Shown here one piece after another: positions 43,862 through 53,600 of a stretch of DNA of 64,000 bases. A program made the translations under genes and the position numbers. This stretch comes from Accumulibacter sp. (GTDB lineage Bacteria > Pseudomonadota > Gammaproteobacteria > Burkholderiales > Rhodocyclaceae), in assembly GCA_024235695.1 (NCBI GenBank), contig JACKLX010000011.1, forward strand, positions 83,187 to 147,186. Reading direction: 5' to 3'. The notes beneath the pieces were generated by a model. The model did not search any database. It had not been told where the DNA came from and saw only the letters and a program-made list of their open reading frames with translations. Positions within the stretch are counted from its first letter, which is position 1; the number at the start of each line of letters is the position of its first letter.

Positions 43862-44830
43862 TCAGGTCAACTGCGCCGCCGGAACAGCGCCCAGCAGGCG
43901 GCGCGCCAGCGTTTCGGACAAGCGCTGCGGTTCGAACTTGGGCACGTACTCGTCGACCCCAACCGACTTGCCCAGTTGCTGGTTCGACATCCCCGACAAC
44001 GATGAATGCATGATTACCGGCACGCCGGCAAAGCGCGGATCGGACTTGATCTTCTTGGTCAGGATGTAGCCATCCATTTCCGGCATCTCGATGTCGGTCA
44101 ATACCAGGCTGATCACCTCGCTGACCTGCTGACCAGCCGCGAGCGCGTAGGCCGCGGTCTTCGACAGTTCGTCCCAGGCTTCGAGACCGTTGATCGCCGC
44201 CACGTACTTGACCCCCATGGCGTCGAGCGTGCGCTGAATCTGCTTGCGCGCGACCGCCGAGTCGTCGGCGAAGAAGACGGTCAATTCGGGCTTGCCGAGC
44301 GGCTTGATGTTGCGGAAGACAATCTCGTCGTCGTACCTGGTCGTTTCCGAGAGGATCTTCTCGACGTCCATCAGCATCACCAGACGACCGTCGGGCAACT
44401 CGGTGACCGCGGTGACCAGGCCACCCATTTCCGCCAGCAGCATCGCCGGCGGTACCCGCATCTGGCTCCAGTCGAGACGCAGGATGGTATCCACCGCCTC
44501 GACCAGGAAACCCTGCGTGTGCCCGGCGTACTCGGTGACGATCATGATCGAACGCGGCGCCTGCGTATTGACCTGAGCGTAGCGCGCCAGATCGACCACC
44601 GGCACCAGCACGCCGCGCAGGCTGACCATTCCCTCGACCGATTTCGGCATGTCCGGGGCGGCGGTGATCGGCGGCGTGCGCATCACCTCGCGGACCTTGA
44701 AGACATTGATGCCGAAAGTCTCCTGCCGTCCGGTGCGCGCGTCGGTGCCCAGCGAGAACAGCAGGATCTCGAGTTTGTTGGTCCCCGCCAGCTTGGTACG
44801 GGCGTCGATGTTCTTCAGCAGATCGGACAT
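43862..44830 (-). CDS. cheV: Chemotaxis coupling protein CheV (copy 2)
   Basis: This second CheV (322 residues) has the same CheW-receiver order: KLEILLFSLGTDARTGRQET and GMVSLRGVLVPVVDLARYAQ, then a receiver with Asp in LVLTDIEMPEMDGY. AAGGAA precedes ATG 44830. It is similar to copy 1 but clearly diverged, so the duplication is not recent. It lies 111 bp downstream of the MCP gene. Confidence 0.95.
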   Translation of the reverse strand: MSDLLKNIDARTKLAGTNKLEILLFSLGTDARTGRQETFGINVFKVREVMRTPPITAAPDMPKSVEGMVSLRGVLVPVVDLARYAQVNTQAPRSIMIVTEYAGHTQGFLVEAVDTILRLDWSQMRVPPAMLLAEMGGLVTAVTELPDGRLVMLMDVEKILSETTRYDDEIVFRNIKPLGKPELTVFFADDSAVARKQIQRTLDAMGVKYVAAINGLEAWDELSKTAAYALAAGQQVSEVISLVLTDIEMPEMDGYILTKKIKSDPRFAGVPVIMHSSLSGMSNQQLGKSVGVDEYVPKFEPQRLSETLARRLLGAVPAAQLT

Positions 44831-44941
44831 TGCAGTATTCCTTCGCGCGCTGACCAGCACAGGCCTTGCCGCGGACATCTTAATTCAACAGGCGCCGCAG
44901 CGTCACGGTCGGCCAGCGCACAGCGGCGACCGGCCAGCCAC

Positions 44942-46639
44942 TCAGACCTCGGTTTTGTAACCAATCCGGAAACCGCCCCAGTGCCGTCCCTTGACCATGA
45001 TCGGCGCCGAGATATCGTGCATCACTTCGCCGGTATCGCGCCGATAGGTTTGCAGCAGGAAGGGCTGTTCGTGGGCGCCGCAGCGCTTGCCGACCGGGTC
45101 ATCGAAAAGACGCTTGGTGCGGTTGTTCACGAAATCGACCTTCTCGTTGCCGGTCAAGGGCTGCGAGAACTTGCGGTTGTGCGTCGGGACGTAGCTGTTG
45201 CGATCGATGCAGATGGCGTAGACCGCCCACTTGCACTGATCGAGAACGCTCTCCTGCAAAGCACTGACGTTCTGGTCGGTGAAATCGTCGAAACGCGTCT
45301 TGAATTTCTGCGGCCGGGTGTTGGCGACCGGCTGGTAGCGGTCGTCGAACAGGTCCTCGATCCTGATCTTGCCCGAATCGACCGCCCGCTCGAAGATCTG
45401 TGCGACAGCGAGCGCCGCCTGCTTGACGACTTCGGGCATTCTGGCGTGCGTCGCCAGCGCCTGGTCGCCAGCCGAACCGAGCTTGAAAACGTTGCTGATC
45501 TCGCGCAGGTTCTCGGCCAGGCATTCGACGTGGTCGACCGCCACCAGCGTCTCGGCGGCGACGGCGTTGTTGGCGTCGGCCATCTCCTTGATCCGACGCA
45601 CGTGGTCGGCGATGCTCTGCCCGGTGCGACTCTGCTGGGCGACGGCGGCCGTGATCGAATCGACCTTGTCCATCGTCGCCCGCGCGCCGCTGTTGATTCG
45701 CTCCAGCGATTCCGCGGCCTGCTGAGCGAGTTCGGCGCCGTTGCGGGCCTGGCCGCTGCCGGCTTCGATGCTGGCGATGGCGCTCTGCGTTTCGCCCTGG
45801 ATCGCCGCGATCATCTGGCTGATTTCGCCAGTTGCGTGTGAAGTACGTTCGGCGAGCTTGCGCACCTCGTCGGCAACCACCGCGAAGCCGCGCCCCTGAT
45901 CGCCGGCACGAGCCGCCTCGATCGCCGCGTTGAGCGCCAGCAGGTTGGTCTGGTCGGCGATCTCGCGGATCGTCTGGACGATGCCGCTGATCGCCTTCGA
46001 CCGTTCGCCAAGGGCACACACCACCTTCGCCGACTGGGTCACCGAAGCGGCGATCTGCTCCATCTCGGCCGAGGCGCTGTGCACGATCCGCATGCCCTCG
46101 GTGGACAGGCTGTTCGAGGTCTCCGAAATCTCCGCCGTCTCGCTGGCGCTCTGGCTGACCTGGTGCATGTTTTCGGTCAGCTCGCCCATCGCGTCGGCGG
46201 TCGCCAGAGCCGCGTCTCGTTGCTGGTTCGACCCGGCAGCGACGCGGTCGGCGTCACCCATCAGCTGCTTGGATGCGTTCACCACCTCGACCGAATTGAA
46301 CAGCACCTTGCCGACAATCGTCGCAAAGCTGCCGATCAGGCGATTGAAATCGGCCGCCACGGCGGCAATCTCGTCCCTGCCCTGTACCGGCGCGCGGCGG
46401 GTCAGGTCACCGTCGCCGTACATGCCGGCGATCACCTCACGCAGCGCGTTCAGACGACCGACCAGGTTTTTCTCGACCAGCAGACCAAGGATCAGCGCGA
46501 GCACCACCAATATTCCCAGAGCAGCAAGCCAGGCGTTGAGGCCGCCAGCGAAGACGCCGGTCGCCAACCAGGCTGCCAGGGCAGCGGCGGCGACCTGAAG
46601 CAACATTGCAGCACGTATTTTCCAAGCGACTCCGCCCAT
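44942..46639 (-). CDS. Methyl-accepting chemotaxis protein with C-terminal sensor domain
   Basis: The 565-residue receptor has two close membrane helices (about 8-28 and 33-55) with almost no periplasmic loop, then HAMP ([20 protein letters not shown]), the MCP signalling hairpin with tip [20 protein letters not shown], and a C-terminal globular domain (about 430-565, [30 protein letters not shown]) resembling a Cache/PAS-type ligand domain. Sensing is therefore probably cytosolic, in reverse order to textbook MCPs. ATG 46639 with GGAGGAG upstream is chosen. A sigma-28 promoter lies at 46686-46712. Confidence 0.92.
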   Translation of the reverse strand: MGGVAWKIRAAMLLQVAAAALAAWLATGVFAGGLNAWLAALGILVVLALILGLLVEKNLVGRLNALREVIAGMYGDGDLTRRAPVQGRDEIAAVAADFNRLIGSFATIVGKVLFNSVEVVNASKQLMGDADRVAAGSNQQRDAALATADAMGELTENMHQVSQSASETAEISETSNSLSTEGMRIVHSASAEMEQIAASVTQSAKVVCALGERSKAISGIVQTIREIADQTNLLALNAAIEAARAGDQGRGFAVVADEVRKLAERTSHATGEISQMIAAIQGETQSAIASIEAGSGQARNGAELAQQAAESLERINSGARATMDKVDSITAAVAQQSRTGQSIADHVRRIKEMADANNAVAAETLVAVDHVECLAENLREISNVFKLGSAGDQALATHARMPEVVKQAALAVAQIFERAVDSGKIRIEDLFDDRYQPVANTRPQKFKTRFDDFTDQNVSALQESVLDQCKWAVYAICIDRNSYVPTHNRKFSQPLTGNEKVDFVNNRTKRLFDDPVGKRCGAHEQPFLLQTYRRDTGEVMHDISAPIMVKGRHWGGFRIGYKTEV

Positions 46640-46685
46640 CCTCTGCTCCTCCCAGTTGTCGTCGGCCTTCTCACCATTACGGTCG

Positions 46686-46712
46686 TCTACGGCACGCGTC
46701 CCGGCTTCTTTA
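46686..46712 (-). promoter_or_regulatory. Sigma-28 (FliA) promoter of the MCP gene
   Basis: On the minus strand TAAAGAAG, an 11-nt spacer and GCCGTAGA fit the FliA pattern, with TAAAG and GCCG intact. It lies 47 bp before the MCP start and probably drives the MCP-cheV-cheV-cheY-cheZ-cheA run. Confidence 0.6.
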
Positions 46713-46809
46713 GCACCGGTCTCGAAAAACGTCCGGCAAAGCGGTCGCCGCGGCGCCTTCCGGCAACGCTCAATCCGCCGCTCCCGGAGGCGCCAAGGGC
46801 GCTGCCGGC

Positions 46810-46831
46810 GTGTCGGCGAAGCGGCCGACAC
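46810..46831 (-). terminator. Hairpin after fliW
   Basis: A perfect 8-bp stem, GTGTCGGC (46810-46817) with GCCGACAC (46824-46831) and a six-base loop, lies 10 bp after the fliW stop. No U tract follows, so it may only slow the polymerase or protect the 3' end. Confidence 0.4.
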
Positions 46832-46840
46832 CGGCGCACA

Positions 46841-47269
46841 TCAGCGAGCGCGATAAAGCAGGGTCGGATGCACTTCCTGCAGCACTTTCTGCATCGCCCG
46901 CCGATTGTCGAGGTTGAGGATGATCGGCGAACGTGTGTTGGCGGCGATCTTGCCGCCCTCGGCGTCGTCGCGGTAAACGATCACCGCCACCGCGGCATCT
47001 TCGACACGCTCGAGGCCGAGCAGCGCGCAATCAGCGTCGGAAAGCTCGATCTGATATTCCAGATCGAGCATTTCCGGCGGCACGATCGGAAAGGCCAGGG
47101 CGGGGTCGTCAAGCGACTGCAGCCAGAACACCGTCGCCTTGCCTTCCTCGTGGAAGACCTTGAAATGCCGGCAGTCGGCAAAGCCGGCAAGGCCCTCGGC
47201 GAAAGTGAATACGGTTTCCGGGTCGACCGGCACGTCCTTCAACCCAAAGCGTTCGAGATCGATTTTCAT
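46841..47269 (-). CDS. fliW: Flagellar assembly factor FliW
   Basis: FliW (142 residues) binds flagellin and, when free, binds CsrA to relieve repression of flagellin translation. Family blocks are FTFAEGLAGFADCRHFKVFH, the PIVPPEMLDLEYQIELSD segment, and C-terminal NTRSPIILNLDNRRAMQKVL. ATG 47269 with GGGAGG upstream is chosen; upstream sequence in the frame is non-coding. csrA is not adjacent, unlike in many genomes. Confidence 0.93.
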   Translation of the reverse strand: MKIDLERFGLKDVPVDPETVFTFAEGLAGFADCRHFKVFHEEGKATVFWLQSLDDPALAFPIVPPEMLDLEYQIELSDADCALLGLERVEDAAVAVIVYRDDAEGGKIAANTRSPIILNLDNRRAMQKVLQEVHPTLLYRAR

Positions 47270-47313
47270 GCTGCCTCCCTGACCGGCCGCCACACCGGTG
47301 GCCAAGAGCGCGA

Positions 47314-47342
47314 ATTTAACCCGATTCGCCGGGCAGCGGCAA
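47314..47342 (-). promoter_or_regulatory. Possible sigma-70 promoter of fliW
   Basis: On the minus strand TTGCCG and TTAAAT are spaced 17 nt, each matching 4 of 6 consensus bases, about 45 bp before the fliW ATG. No flagellar-type promoter is visible here. Confidence 0.3.
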
Positions 47343-47472
47343 TTGCATCGGCGCCCGGCGCCATTCGCCGCGACGCGACGAGTGCGCGAGCTGTGAGCGC
47401 CTTGAGTTTTGCCGCCCGTTTCTGCATAGTGCGCCCTTTTTTCCGCCGGCTGCCCGCCGCTACCGATCACCG

Positions 47473-49800
47473 ATGCCTGCCCAGACCGATCGCCTTGTCG
47501 CCCAGAAAATCGCCCACAGGATTGCCGAAGAAATCGGCTGCCGCCCGCAACAGGTGCTGGCCACCGCCGCGCTGCTCGATGAAGCAGCGACCGTGCCGTT
47601 CATCGCGCGCTACCGCAAGGAGCTTACCGGTGGCCTCGACGACATCCAGTTGCGGCTGCTCGACGAACGCCTCGCCTACCTGCGCGAGCTCGAGGAGCGG
47701 CGTAGCGCGGTGCTTGCGTCGATCGACCAGCAAGGCAAGCTGACGTCCGCGCTGGCCGCCGAAATCGACGCCGCCGACAGCAAGCAGCGCCTTGAAGACC
47801 TCTACCTGCCGTACAAGCCGAAGCGGCGCAGCAAGGCGCAGATCGCCCGCGAGGCCGGCCTGACGCCGCTCGCCGAAGCCTTGCTGGCCGAGCCAATGGT
47901 CGAACCGGAAATCGAGGCGGCGCGCTACCTCAACCCGGACGCCGGCTTCGCCGACGTCAAGAGCGTCCTCGACGGCGCCCGACAGATTCTCATGGAGCAG
48001 TTCGCGGAAGACGCCGCCTTGCTCGGCGACCTGCGCGCCCATCTCGAGACCCACGGCTACGTACGCGCCAGCGTCGTCGCCGGCAAGGAGACCGAGGCGG
48101 CCAAGTTCCAGGACTATTTTTCCTACAGCGAAGCGATCCTGGCGATTCCTTCGCATCGTGCGCTGGCGCTGTTTCGCGGCCGCAACGAGGGCCTGCTGCA
48201 ACTGGCGCTGGTCCTCGACAGCGAACTCGACCCGAAAGACAGCGCCCCGAACCACTGCGAAGCGCGCGTCGCGGCACGTTTCGGCATCGTCGACCGCGCC
48301 CGACCGGCCGACCGCTGGCTCGCCGACACGGTGCGCTGGGCCTGGCGGATCAAGCTCGCGCCGCACCTCGAACTGGAACTGATGAACGCCCTGCGCGAGC
48401 GCGCCGAAGCCGAAGCGATCCGCGTATTCGGCGCCAACCTGCACGACCTGCTGCTCGCCGCGCCGGCCGGCAAGCACGCCACGATGGGCCTCGATCCCGG
48501 CCTGCGAACCGGCGTCAAGGTCGCGGTCGTCGACGCCACCGGCAAGCTGCTCGAAACGGCCACCATCTACCCGCACGAACCGCGTCGCGACCGCGACGGC
48601 TCGCTGCATCAACTGGCACGGCTGGCACGCCAGCACGCGGTCGACCTGATCAGTATCGGCAACGGCACAGCCTCACGCGAAACCGACCGTCTGGTCGCCG
48701 AGCTGATCGCGCAACAGCCCGAGCTTCGCCTGCGCAGGATCGTCGTTTCCGAGGCCGGCGCATCGGTCTATTCGGCGTCCGAATATGCCTCGCGCGAATT
48801 CCCGGAGGTCGACGTCAGCTTGCGCGGCGCCGTCTCGATCGCCCGCCGCCTGCAGGATCCGCTGGCCGAACTGGTGAAGATCGATCCCAAGTCGATCGGC
48901 GTCGGACAGTACCAGCACGACGTCAGCCAGACGCGCCTGGCGAAAGCGCTCGACGCCGTCGTCGAGGACTGCGTCAACGCCGTCGGGGTCGACGTCAACA
49001 CCGCTTCGGTGCCGCTGCTGCGGCGGGTCTCCGGGCTCAGCCCGACGCTGGCGGCGAACATCGTCGCGCACCGCGACAGCCACGGCGCCTTTCGCAACCG
49101 GCAGGCGCTCAGAGACGTGCCGCGGCTCGGCGACAAGGCCTTCGAGCTGGCCGCCGGCTTCCTGCGGGTCAACGACAGCGACAATCCGCTCGACGGGTCG
49201 GCGGTGCACCCCGAGGCCTACCCGCTCGTCGAGCGCATTCTCGCCGACCTGCGGAAGGGCATCGGCGAGTGCATCGGCGACGCCCGCCTGCTCAAGGCGC
49301 TGACCGCCGAAAAGTACATCGACGAGCGCTTCGGCCTGCCGACCGTGCGTGACATTCTCAAGGAACTCGAAAAACCCGGTCGCGACCCGCGCCCCGAGTT
49401 CAGGACCGCCGCCTTCCGCGACGGCGTCGAAACGCTCAAGGACCTGCAGCCGGGGATGATCCTCGAAGGCGTCGTCACCAACGTCGCCAACTTCGGCGCA
49501 TTTGTGGACATCGGCGTTCATCAGGATGGCCTGGTGCACATCTCGGCGATCGCCGACAGGTTCGTCAAGGACCCGCGCACGGTGGTCAAGGCCGGCGACG
49601 TGGTCAAGGTCAAGGTGCTCGAGGTCGACCTGGCGCGCCAACGCATCGCGCTCAGCATGCGTCTTTCCGACGATCTGCCCGGCGCGCCGCAAACCGCCGG
49701 CGCCCCGGCACCGGTCTCGGCCAGGGCGCGACAACGGCAGCAAAGCCAGCCGCAACCGAGCGGCGCCATGGCCAGCGCCTTCGCTCGCCTGAAGCGCTGA
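47473..49800 (+). CDS. tex: Tex-family RNA-binding transcription accessory protein
   Basis: Tex (775 residues, normal length) binds nucleic acid and associates with the transcription machinery. Domain order: N-terminal helical Tex domain (about 1-190), YqgF/RNase H-like domain ([20 protein letters not shown] near residue 337), helix-hairpin-helix motifs ([20 protein letters not shown]), and a C-terminal S1 domain (about 650-725, [20 protein letters not shown]). A Gln/Ala-rich tail follows. It is divergent from fliW and independent of the flagellar block. Confidence 0.97.
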   Translation: MPAQTDRLVAQKIAHRIAEEIGCRPQQVLATAALLDEAATVPFIARYRKELTGGLDDIQLRLLDERLAYLRELEERRSAVLASIDQQGKLTSALAAEIDAADSKQRLEDLYLPYKPKRRSKAQIAREAGLTPLAEALLAEPMVEPEIEAARYLNPDAGFADVKSVLDGARQILMEQFAEDAALLGDLRAHLETHGYVRASVVAGKETEAAKFQDYFSYSEAILAIPSHRALALFRGRNEGLLQLALVLDSELDPKDSAPNHCEARVAARFGIVDRARPADRWLADTVRWAWRIKLAPHLELELMNALRERAEAEAIRVFGANLHDLLLAAPAGKHATMGLDPGLRTGVKVAVVDATGKLLETATIYPHEPRRDRDGSLHQLARLARQHAVDLISIGNGTASRETDRLVAELIAQQPELRLRRIVVSEAGASVYSASEYASREFPEVDVSLRGAVSIARRLQDPLAELVKIDPKSIGVGQYQHDVSQTRLAKALDAVVEDCVNAVGVDVNTASVPLLRRVSGLSPTLAANIVAHRDSHGAFRNRQALRDVPRLGDKAFELAAGFLRVNDSDNPLDGSAVHPEAYPLVERILADLRKGIGECIGDARLLKALTAEKYIDERFGLPTVRDILKELEKPGRDPRPEFRTAAFRDGVETLKDLQPGMILEGVVTNVANFGAFVDIGVHQDGLVHISAIADRFVKDPRTVVKAGDVVKVKVLEVDLARQRIALSMRLSDDLPGAPQTAGAPAPVSARARQRQQSQPQPSGAMASAFARLKR

Positions 49801-49916
49801 GGGAAAGGCGGCGACGGCAAGTTCCCGGCGGCCACAGACGCGCCTTGCGACGCCGGCGGCTCTCATCGCCGGCCGGACTCGATGAAGGAGGCCACCCGGG
49901 CCGCGCCTTTGAGCGC

Positions 49917-49944
49917 CTGAAGCAGGGCAAGAACGCACTATAAT
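49917..49944 (+). promoter_or_regulatory. Likely promoter of the SNF2 helicase gene
   Basis: A perfect TATAAT (49939-49944) lies in the 240-bp gap after tex, with a weak -35 (CTGAAG, 3 of 6) about 16 nt upstream. The start codon of the next gene is about 97 bp away. Confidence 0.4.
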
Positions 49945-50040
49945 CGGCGCAGCTGATTGGCCCGCCCGCACCTTATCGGATCGGCGTTCTCGAAAGGCTG
50001 CCCTGATCGCCAGCGATTTCATTCCACACCTGCCGACACC

Positions 50041-52605
50041 ATGACCAAGACCTCCGGACCCTCCTCCGCCAGGGGCCGCAAGACGGCCTCCCGCCCCACC
50101 GCCGAGCCCCGCCTGTCGCGCCAGCGAAAACCCGCCGAGCTGCCGGCCGACGACTGGCAAAGAGCACTGCGCCGACAGTTCGGCCGCGAGCAGACGTTCG
50201 ATTTCGCGAACCTCGGCGACGACCCGGTGTTCTCCGATTTCACCGTGCGCAATCCCGAGAGCGGCCGCCACTACCGGATCGTCATCCGCGGTTCGCAGGC
50301 GGGAGATAACCGCTGTTCGTGCCCCGACTTCGCGACCAACGATCTCGGAACGTGCAAGCACATCGAATTCATCCTCGCGCGAATCACCGCCGATGCCGCC
50401 GGGCAGGCTGCGCTGGCGAGCGGTTTCCAGGGATCGTTCAGCGAGCTGTTCCTCGACTACGCCGGTCAGCGACGGATCCGCCTGCGGCTCGGCCGCGATT
50501 TCCCGAGCAGCCTGCTAGCGGCGGCGCACGCCCTGTTCGACGCCGGCAACGACTGGCAGCTGTCGCCCGACCGCTTCGCCGGCCTTGGCGACTTCATCGA
50601 CCAGGTACGCGGCGCCGGCCACGAACTGCGCTGCCAGGACGACGCGCTGGCCTTCGTCGCCGAACTTCGCGATGGTGAAGCACGCCGGAAAATGCTCGCC
50701 GCGCTCTACCCGATCGGTGCAGACAGCCCGGAACTGCAGGCCCTGCTGAAAGTCGCAATGTATCCCTACCAACGCGAAGGTGCGCTGTTCGCGGCACGCG
50801 CCGGACGGGCGCTGATCGGCGATGAAATGGGACTCGGCAAGACCGTACAGGCGATCGCGGCGATGGAGATCTTCGCTCGTCACTTCGCCGCCGAGCGCGT
50901 GCTGGTGGTCTGCCCAACCTCACTCAAGCACCAGTGGGAACGCGAAATCGCTCGCTTCAGCGAACGCCGGGCGACGGTGATCGGTGGTCTGCGCGCGGTC
51001 CGCCAGGCGCGCTACGCCCAGGACGACTTCTGCAAGATCACCAACTACGAGACGCTGGGCCGTGACCTCGATCTGATACAGGCCTGGGCGCCGGACGTGG
51101 TGATCGTCGACGAAGCCCAACGGATCAAGAACTGGAACACCATCGCGGCACGCGCGTTGAAGCGCATCGACAGCAGCTACGCGCTGGTGCTCACCGGCAC
51201 GCCGCTGGAAAACCGGCTCGAGGAACTGATCTCGATCGTCCAGTTCGTCGATCAGCACCGCCTCGGGCCAACCTGGCGCCTGCTCGAGGAACATCAGCAG
51301 CGCGACGAACGCGGCCGCGTCATCGGCTACTGCAAGCTGCAGCAGATCGGCGAGACGCTGGCGCCGATCATGTTGCGCCGGCGCAAGGCCGCGGTCCTCG
51401 AACAACTGCCCGAACGGGTCGACAACACGCTGTTCGTGCCGATGACCCCGCAGCAGGCGGTGCACCACGACGAGAACGCCTACGTTGTCGCGCGCATCGT
51501 CCAGCGCTGGCGGCACACCGGCTTTCTCTCCGACAAGGACCAGTTGCGGCTGCGCTGCGCCATGCAGAACATGCGCATGTCGTGCAACAGCACCTTCCTG
51601 CTCGACCACGAATCGGATTACGGCTACAAGGCCGACGAACTGGCGGCGCTGCTCGACGACATCCTCGACGATCCGCAGGCCAAGGTCGTCGTCTTCAGCC
51701 AGTGGCTGCGCACGCACGAATTGATCATCCGCCGGCTGAACGCGCGCGGCTGGGAGCACGTCCTGTTCCATGGCGGCGTCCCCGGCGACAAGCGTGGCGC
51801 GCTGGTCGACCGTTTCAACAAGGATCCCGCGTGCCGGGTCTTTCTCAGTACCGACGCCGGCGGCGTCGGCCTCAACCTGCAACACGCCGCGGCCGTGGTG
51901 ATCAACATGGATCTGCCGTGGAATCCGGCCGTGCTCGAACAACGCATCGGCCGCGTGCACCGGCTCGGCCAGACGCGCGGCGTCCAGGTGATCAATTTCG
52001 TCGCCCGGGGGACGATCGAGGAAGGCATGCTGTCAGTGCTGGCGTTCAAGCAATCGCTGTTCGCCGGTGTCCTCGACGGCGGCGAAAGCGAGGTGGTGCT
52101 GCAGGGCACGCGCCTGTCGAAATTCATGGAAGCGGTCGAAAAGGTCACCGGCGCGGTCGAAGGCCAGGCGGCCGCCGAAGACGATCGCCAGGACACACCG
52201 CCGCTGGCGGCGACCGCCGACGCCGATGCCGGCGATGCGGATGATCTGGGCAACCGGGAACTGCAAGTCCCTGAAGCGGCGGCAGCCGAAGCGTCGGCAG
52301 CGGCAAACCAGACCGACGAGCCACCCCCCGGCACGCCCGGCGAACCTGGCGCCGGCGGGCGACAGCCAGCGACCGCCGCTGCCGCAACGCCGCCGGCTAC
52401 CGCCGACGCGTGGGCGCCACTGCTGGCGGTTGGCGCACAATTGCTCGGCGAACTCGCCGCGGCCGCGCAGGGCGAGCGCCAATCGCCGTGGATACAGACC
52501 GATCCGGCAAGCGGCCAGCGCTATATCCGACTGCCGATGCCCGACCCCAAGACCGTGCAAAACCTCACCGAAGGACTGCAACGGCTGCTCGGCAGCCGCC
52601 CGTAG
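50041..52605 (+). CDS. SNF2-family DEAD/DEAH helicase with N-terminal SWIM zinc finger
   Basis: The 854-residue protein has a SWIM zinc finger (CSCPDFATNDLGTCKHIEFI, near residues 95-115), a SNF2 ATPase core with Walker A GDEMGLGKT near residue 261 and a DEAQ box (VVIVDEAQRIKNW), and a helicase C domain (VFLSTDAGGVGLNLQHA, QRIGRVHRLGQTRGVQ). An Ala/Pro/Glu-rich segment (about 700-800) leads to a small conserved-looking tail. Such proteins remodel protein-nucleic acid complexes; the bacterial SWIM-SNF2 type is largely uncharacterised. ATG 50041 is chosen over a longer frame from 49957. Confidence 0.93.
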   Translation: MTKTSGPSSARGRKTASRPTAEPRLSRQRKPAELPADDWQRALRRQFGREQTFDFANLGDDPVFSDFTVRNPESGRHYRIVIRGSQAGDNRCSCPDFATNDLGTCKHIEFILARITADAAGQAALASGFQGSFSELFLDYAGQRRIRLRLGRDFPSSLLAAAHALFDAGNDWQLSPDRFAGLGDFIDQVRGAGHELRCQDDALAFVAELRDGEARRKMLAALYPIGADSPELQALLKVAMYPYQREGALFAARAGRALIGDEMGLGKTVQAIAAMEIFARHFAAERVLVVCPTSLKHQWEREIARFSERRATVIGGLRAVRQARYAQDDFCKITNYETLGRDLDLIQAWAPDVVIVDEAQRIKNWNTIAARALKRIDSSYALVLTGTPLENRLEELISIVQFVDQHRLGPTWRLLEEHQQRDERGRVIGYCKLQQIGETLAPIMLRRRKAAVLEQLPERVDNTLFVPMTPQQAVHHDENAYVVARIVQRWRHTGFLSDKDQLRLRCAMQNMRMSCNSTFLLDHESDYGYKADELAALLDDILDDPQAKVVVFSQWLRTHELIIRRLNARGWEHVLFHGGVPGDKRGALVDRFNKDPACRVFLSTDAGGVGLNLQHAAAVVINMDLPWNPAVLEQRIGRVHRLGQTRGVQVINFVARGTIEEGMLSVLAFKQSLFAGVLDGGESEVVLQGTRLSKFMEAVEKVTGAVEGQAAAEDDRQDTPPLAATADADAGDADDLGNRELQVPEAAAAEASAAANQTDEPPPGTPGEPGAGGRQPATAAAATPPATADAWAPLLAVGAQLLGELAAAAQGERQSPWIQTDPASGQRYIRLPMPDPKTVQNLTEGLQRLLGSRP

Positions 52606-52829
52606 CGCCCGAGCAACGCCCCGTGACCGGCGATGCACGCTGAGCCAAGCGTCGGGGCCATCCGCCCCGCCGACGCCGGCCGACCCTGCCAAGGTCTGGC
52701 CGATTGGCGCAGCGCCGGCGATCGCGCTACTCTTCGGCTCATGGTGCATCGATCACAGGCCCGGCGGGCGACGCCAGTGGGCAAGCCAGGCGCAGCTACC
52801 GAGTCCGGTGCTGCGCGCGCCCGACGGTC

Positions 52830-53600
52830 ATGAAAGCCGTCATCCTTGCCGGAGGCATCGGCTCGCGACTGGCCGAGGAGACCGTTCTGCGGCCCAAGCC
52901 GATGGTCGAAATCGGTGGCAAGCCGATTCTCTGGCACATCATGAAGATCTACGCCAGCCACGGCATCAACGATTTCGTGATCTGCCTGGGCTACCGCGGC
53001 TACATGATCAAGGAATATTTCGCCAACTACTTCCTGCATACCTCGGATGTGACCTTCGACATGGCCAGCAACCGCATGGAAGTCCACGAGCGACACGCCG
53101 AGCCGTGGCGCGTGACGCTGGTCGACACCGGCGACGCGACACAGACCGGCGGACGTCTGCGGCGCGTGCGGGCGTACGTCGAGCTGGACGAACTGTTCTG
53201 CTTCACCTACGGCGACGGCCTCGGCGACGTGGATATCACCGCCGCCATCGACTTCCATCGCCGCCGGCAGGTGCGCGCAACGGTCACCGCAGTCACCCCA
53301 CCCGGGCGCTTTGGCGCACTGGAACTCGCCGGCGAGCGCGTCGTCGCCTTCCGCGAGAAGCCGGGCGGCGACGGCGGACGGATCAATGGCGGTTTTTTCG
53401 TTCTCGACCCGAGCGTGCTCGAGCTGATCGACGGCGATGCGTGCATCTGGGAAGCGACGCCGATCGAGCGCCTGGCGCAGAGCGGCCAGCTTGCTGCCTG
53501 GCAGCACGACGGTTTCTGGCAGGGAATGGACACCCTCCGCGACAAGAACCATCTCGAGCAACTCTGGTCGTCGGGCGCCGCGCCGTGGAAGAGCTGGTGA
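52830..53600 (+). CDS. rfbF: Glucose-1-phosphate cytidylyltransferase
   Basis: RfbF (256 residues, usual length) makes CDP-glucose from glucose-1-phosphate and CTP, the first step to CDP-linked 3,6-dideoxyhexoses. The nucleotide-binding signature is MKAVILAGGIGSRLAEETVL, followed by RPKPMVEIGGKPILWHIM and RINGGFFVLDP. ATG 52830 is chosen because the catalytic motif begins there; the upstream frame lacks family features. No ribosome-binding site is obvious. It overlaps rfbG by 4 nt. Confidence 0.96.
   Translation: MKAVILAGGIGSRLAEETVLRPKPMVEIGGKPILWHIMKIYASHGINDFVICLGYRGYMIKEYFANYFLHTSDVTFDMASNRMEVHERHAEPWRVTLVDTGDATQTGGRLRRVRAYVELDELFCFTYGDGLGDVDITAAIDFHRRRQVRATVTAVTPPGRFGALELAGERVVAFREKPGGDGGRINGGFFVLDPSVLELIDGDACIWEATPIERLAQSGQLAAWQHDGFWQGMDTLRDKNHLEQLWSSGAAPWKSW

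Noticed and set aside
50041-52605. Phage-defence helicase
   Set aside because: SWIM-SNF2 proteins are also housekeeping-type; no nuclease, methylase or other defence partner is nearby.
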